15,061 nt of DNA, taken from assembly GCA_023415635.1 (NCBI GenBank), contig JAEZJV010000070.1:1-15061 (forward strand), read 5' to 3'. This document shows positions 13,111 through 15,061 of this stretch, one piece after another. Every line of letters starts with the position of its first letter. Within the stretch, counting starts at the first letter, position 1. The position numbers were made by a program, and so were the translations under genes. This DNA is from Bacillota bacterium (GTDB lineage: Bacteria > Bacillota > Clostridia > Lachnospirales > Lachnospiraceae). The notes beneath the pieces were generated by a model. That model worked only from the letters and a program-made list of their open reading frames with translations, had not been told where the DNA came from and ran no database searches.

Positions 13111-14469
13111 TTATTCTGGATTAATCTTCTTTATTAATACATCAATTGTATTATGTAAGGACACATCCGATTGAATATCACCTGCTACCTTGTCATATCC
13201 ATGGAGAACAGTCGAATGGTCACGGTTACCTAGACTTTTACCAATCTCAGTTACAGAAAGGTCTGTCAAACGCCGGCAGAGATACATGACAATCTGTCTA
13301 GGATAAGAGATATTTCTGCTTTTATCCTTAGAGTAGATTTCTGCAGGAGATAAATTATGATGTTCTGCTACTACATCAACGATAAGATCTACTGTTATAA
13401 CCTTTTTCTCATTAGGAGAAATAATATCCTGTAATGCCTCCTCGGCGAGTAGAAGATTCAAATCCCTCTTTTTAAGTCTTGAGAAAGCCACAATCTTAGT
13501 TAAAGCACCTTCCAATTCTCGAATATTGGATTTAATATTGGAGGCAATATAACGGAGCACCTCTTCATCTATCTTTAATCCATCCAGCTCTTCTTTTTTT
13601 CGAAGAATAGCCATCCTAGTCTCATAATCTGGAGACTGGATATCGGCAAGCAGACCATGTTCAAAGCGCGAACGAAGCCTGTCCTCTAAAGTAAGCATTT
13701 CCTTGGGAGGGCGATCGCTGGAGATAATAATCTGTTTTTTAGATTCATGGAGGGTATTAAAGGTATGGAAAAATTCCTCCTGAGTTCTTTCCTTTCCAAT
13801 AATAAATTGAATATCGTCAATTAAGAGAATGTCAATAGAACGATATTTCTCACGAAACTGATTGGTAGTATTCTTTTGAATTGCATCAATCAGCTCATTG
13901 GTAAACTTCTCACTGGTAACATAAAGAACCTTGGTATCAGGATTCTGATCAAAGACAAAATGAGCAATTGAATGCATCAGGTGAGTCTTACCTAAACCAA
14001 CGCCACCATAAATAAAAAGCGGGTTATAGATTTCACCCGGATTCTCTGCAACAGCCAGTGCAGCCGCCCTGGCAAATTCATTATTGCCGCCTACCACAAA
14101 AGTATCAAAGGTATATCTTGCATTTAAGAAATGCAGACCGTTGCTGCTATGTTTCTTTTTAACAACCACCGGCTCCGATGCTTTTTCTATGGTATCAATC
14201 TGACTTTGAAGAACGAACTTAATATCATATGGTTCATTCAAGATTTCCTCTACGGAGACCTTTAACAATAATTCATATTTATTCCGGATAATATTGATAC
14301 TTGGAGGACCGATACGTTCATCATTAATCAGAATAGTAATGACATGATCCTTCACATCATATACCTTTAAAGGCTTTAACCAGGTATTATAGGAAACATC
14401 GGTTATTCCATATTCCGATAATAAATATTTTAAAATTTCATCCCATTTAGATTGAATTAAATTCTTCAT
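13111..14469 (-). CDS. dnaA: Chromosomal replication initiator protein DnaA
   Basis: A 452-residue initiator that binds DnaA boxes and melts the origin. Domain I (about 1-85) mediates helicase and self contacts. A short linker follows. Domain III is AAA+: Walker A GGVGLGKT (155-162), Walker B ILLIDD (214-219), and the arginine-containing LEDRLRSRFEHG (261-272). Domain IV (about 360-452) carries the DNA-binding helix-turn-helix with the DnaA signature and RDHST (416-420). ATG 14469 is chosen because GGAGG lies five bases before it; the frame runs five codons further, but that would place the ribosome site inside the gene. DnaA boxes on both sides of the gene suggest the usual self-repression. 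Confidence 0.98.
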   Translation of the reverse strand: MKNLIQSKWDEILKYLLSEYGITDVSYNTWLKPLKVYDVKDHVITILINDERIGPPSINIIRNKYELLLKVSVEEILNEPYDIKFVLQSQIDTIEKASEPVVVKKKHSSNGLHFLNARYTFDTFVVGGNNEFARAAALAVAENPGEIYNPLFIYGGVGLGKTHLMHSIAHFVFDQNPDTKVLYVTSEKFTNELIDAIQKNTTNQFREKYRSIDILLIDDIQFIIGKERTQEEFFHTFNTLHESKKQIIISSDRPPKEMLTLEDRLRSRFEHGLLADIQSPDYETRMAILRKKEELDGLKIDEEVLRYIASNIKSNIRELEGALTKIVAFSRLKKRDLNLLLAEEALQDIISPNEKKVITVDLIVDVVAEHHNLSPAEIYSKDKSRNISYPRQIVMYLCRRLTDLSVTEIGKSLGNRDHSTVLHGYDKVAGDIQSDVSLHNTIDVLIKKINPE

Positions 14470-14501
14470 TTCTGCCTCCATCAATACTCACATAGATATA
14501 T

Positions 14502-14528
14502 ATTATAACAAAATAATTAAATTTTCAA
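14502..14528 (-). promoter_or_regulatory. Candidate dnaA promoter
   Basis: On the minus strand TTGAAA (14528-14523) and a perfect TATAAT (14507-14502) are separated by 15 bases, shorter than ideal; a second reading with TAATAT gives 17. The 5' leader would be about 25-30 bases. DnaA boxes start some 57 bases upstream, where bound DnaA could modulate it. Confidence 0.55.
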
Positions 14529-14584
14529 TGGTTATTATGCCTTCTTTTTCTCTATAAAGTAATCTAAAGTATCGGATATATTGT

Positions 14585-14710
14585 TGTGGAAGAGGTGGAT
14601 AAGATAATTAACATTATTCACAGACTGAAAATGTGAATAAAATCAAGAAAGCTTATGCTATAATAAAAAATGAAAGTGTCTTATCCACAGAAAGATAACA
14701 GTTATCAACA
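14585..14710. other. oriC: oriC upstream part, DnaA-box cluster between dnaA and rpmH
   Basis: Perfect TTATNCACA boxes are at 14614-14622 (plus), 14632-14640 (minus) and 14681-14689 (plus). One-mismatch boxes are at 14594-14602 (minus) and 14702-14710 (plus, TTATCAACA). A two-mismatch site at 14585-14593 directly abuts 14594. The boxes at 14614-14622 and 14632-14640 face each other as an inverted pair. The sequence GATAACAGTTATC (14694-14706) is a palindrome overlapping the last box. Together with the dnaA-dnaN spacer this makes a two-part origin like that of B. subtilis. The rest of 14470-14953 holds the dnaA and rpmH promoters and the rpmH leader. Confidence 0.85.
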
Positions 14711-14781
14711 TATGCTATATATATAAGGAAGAAATAGAGCATTTCCAATAATGTTAAAATAGCCCAAAGCAAAATATTTAC

Positions 14782-14810
14782 TTGACTCAAAAAGCTATTG
14801 CGAATATAAT
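14782..14810 (+). promoter_or_regulatory. Promoter of rpmH
   Basis: TTGACT (14782-14787), a 17-base spacer and a perfect TATAAT (14805-14810) precede rpmH. Transcription should begin near 14817, leaving a leader of about 137 bases. Confidence 0.88.
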
Positions 14811-14816
14811 AGACAT

Positions 14817-14953
14817 GATATTCCAAAATACCATACTTGGCGAATTGCGCTTGTAATTTACAATGCTATGGGAATTCCCAGTACAATGGGAGCTGAAAGA
14901 TAGATAAAATTCGCTAATCTAATACGGTGCAGTGAAAAAGGAGGTGCATAGCA
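14817..14953 (+). promoter_or_regulatory. Structured leader of rpmH
   Basis: A closing stem TTGGCGAATT (14837-14846) with AATTCGCTAA (14908-14917, one G-T pair) encloses a hairpin TTGTA/TACAA (14851-14863) and two competing pairings of TCCCA (14876-14880): with TGGGA at 14869-14873 or TGGGA at 14887-14891. GGAGG (14940-14944) lies nine bases before the ATG, outside the fold. Ribosomal protein leaders often carry control structures, but I match this one to no known class. Confidence 0.4.
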
Positions 14954-15061
14954 ATGAAAATGACATTCCAACCGAAAAAGAGATCTCATTCCAAGGTACA
15001 CGGATTTAGAGCAAGAATGGCTACAGCAGGTGGCAGAAAGGTATTATCTGCAAGAAGAGCT
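14954..15061 (+). CDS. rpmH: Ribosomal protein bL34 (cut by the window end)
   Basis: The first 36 residues of the very small, basic large-subunit protein L34, normally 44 residues. The N-terminus MKMTFQPKKRSHSKVHGFRA and the RMATAGGRKVLSARR stretch are diagnostic. ATG at 14954 follows GGAGG by nine bases. The gene continues past 15061. It is divergent from dnaA across the upstream origin region, the standard arrangement in bacteria, where rnpA usually follows; that part is outside this window. Confidence 0.97.
   Translation, partial: MKMTFQPKKRSHSKVHGFRARMATAGGRKVLSARRA

Noticed and set aside
1..15061. Mobile elements, CRISPR arrays or defence genes
   Set aside because: No transposase, integrase, spaced direct-repeat array or defence-type protein is seen; the gene order is the conserved origin order, with a few accessory genes to the left.

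Overview
The window is the replication-origin region of an AT-rich Firmicute, most likely a member of class Clostridia and perhaps a Lachnospiraceae-type species. The evidence is the conserved gene order rpmH (right-pointing) and dnaA-dnaN-S4 protein-recF-gyrB-gyrA (left-pointing), DnaA boxes on both sides of dnaA, strong GGAGG ribosome binding sites, a two-subunit oxygen-sensitive class I fumarase, and flavin and iron-sulfur redox proteins. The species assignment is inference; the origin assignment is firm.

Layout from right to left. 14954-15061 is the start of rpmH (ribosomal protein L34), driven rightwards by a near-consensus promoter through a long, structured leader. 14470-14710 holds the dnaA promoter and an upstream DnaA-box cluster. 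13111-14469 is dnaA. 12811-13110 is the second origin element: three TATCAAC cores exactly 11 bp apart, further boxes, a DnaA-trio-like tract and an AT-rich stretch that could be the unwinding site. Then come dnaN (clamp), a leader rich in hairpins, a small S4 RNA-binding protein, recF, gyrB and gyrA. All are transcribed leftwards, with fork movement if replication starts at this origin.

Directly behind gyrA are the alpha and beta subunits of a 4Fe-4S fumarase, then tRNA-Ser(GCU), whose promoter -35 element overlaps the last codons of the beta-subunit gene. A rightward TetR-family gene and a leftward flavodoxin/FMN-binding-protein pair form a divergent unit. Three copies of one palindromic operator sit exactly on both promoters, so autoregulated control of a flavin redox module is predicted. 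Farther left are a stretch with only doubtful coding content and a short QueG-like 4Fe-4S protein. At the left edge a very strong G-starting promoter with an AT-rich upstream element and a boxA-like leader points out of the window, most simply explained as the start of an rRNA operon like the origin-proximal rrn operons of other Firmicutes.

Most of the window is conserved housekeeping DNA and I see no evidence for a wholly new system. The points most worth checking are the DnaA-box geometry and trio tract, the TetR operator architecture, possible RNA switches ahead of gyrB, the S4-recF genes and rpmH, and the predicted covalent flavinylation of the membrane-anchored FMN protein.
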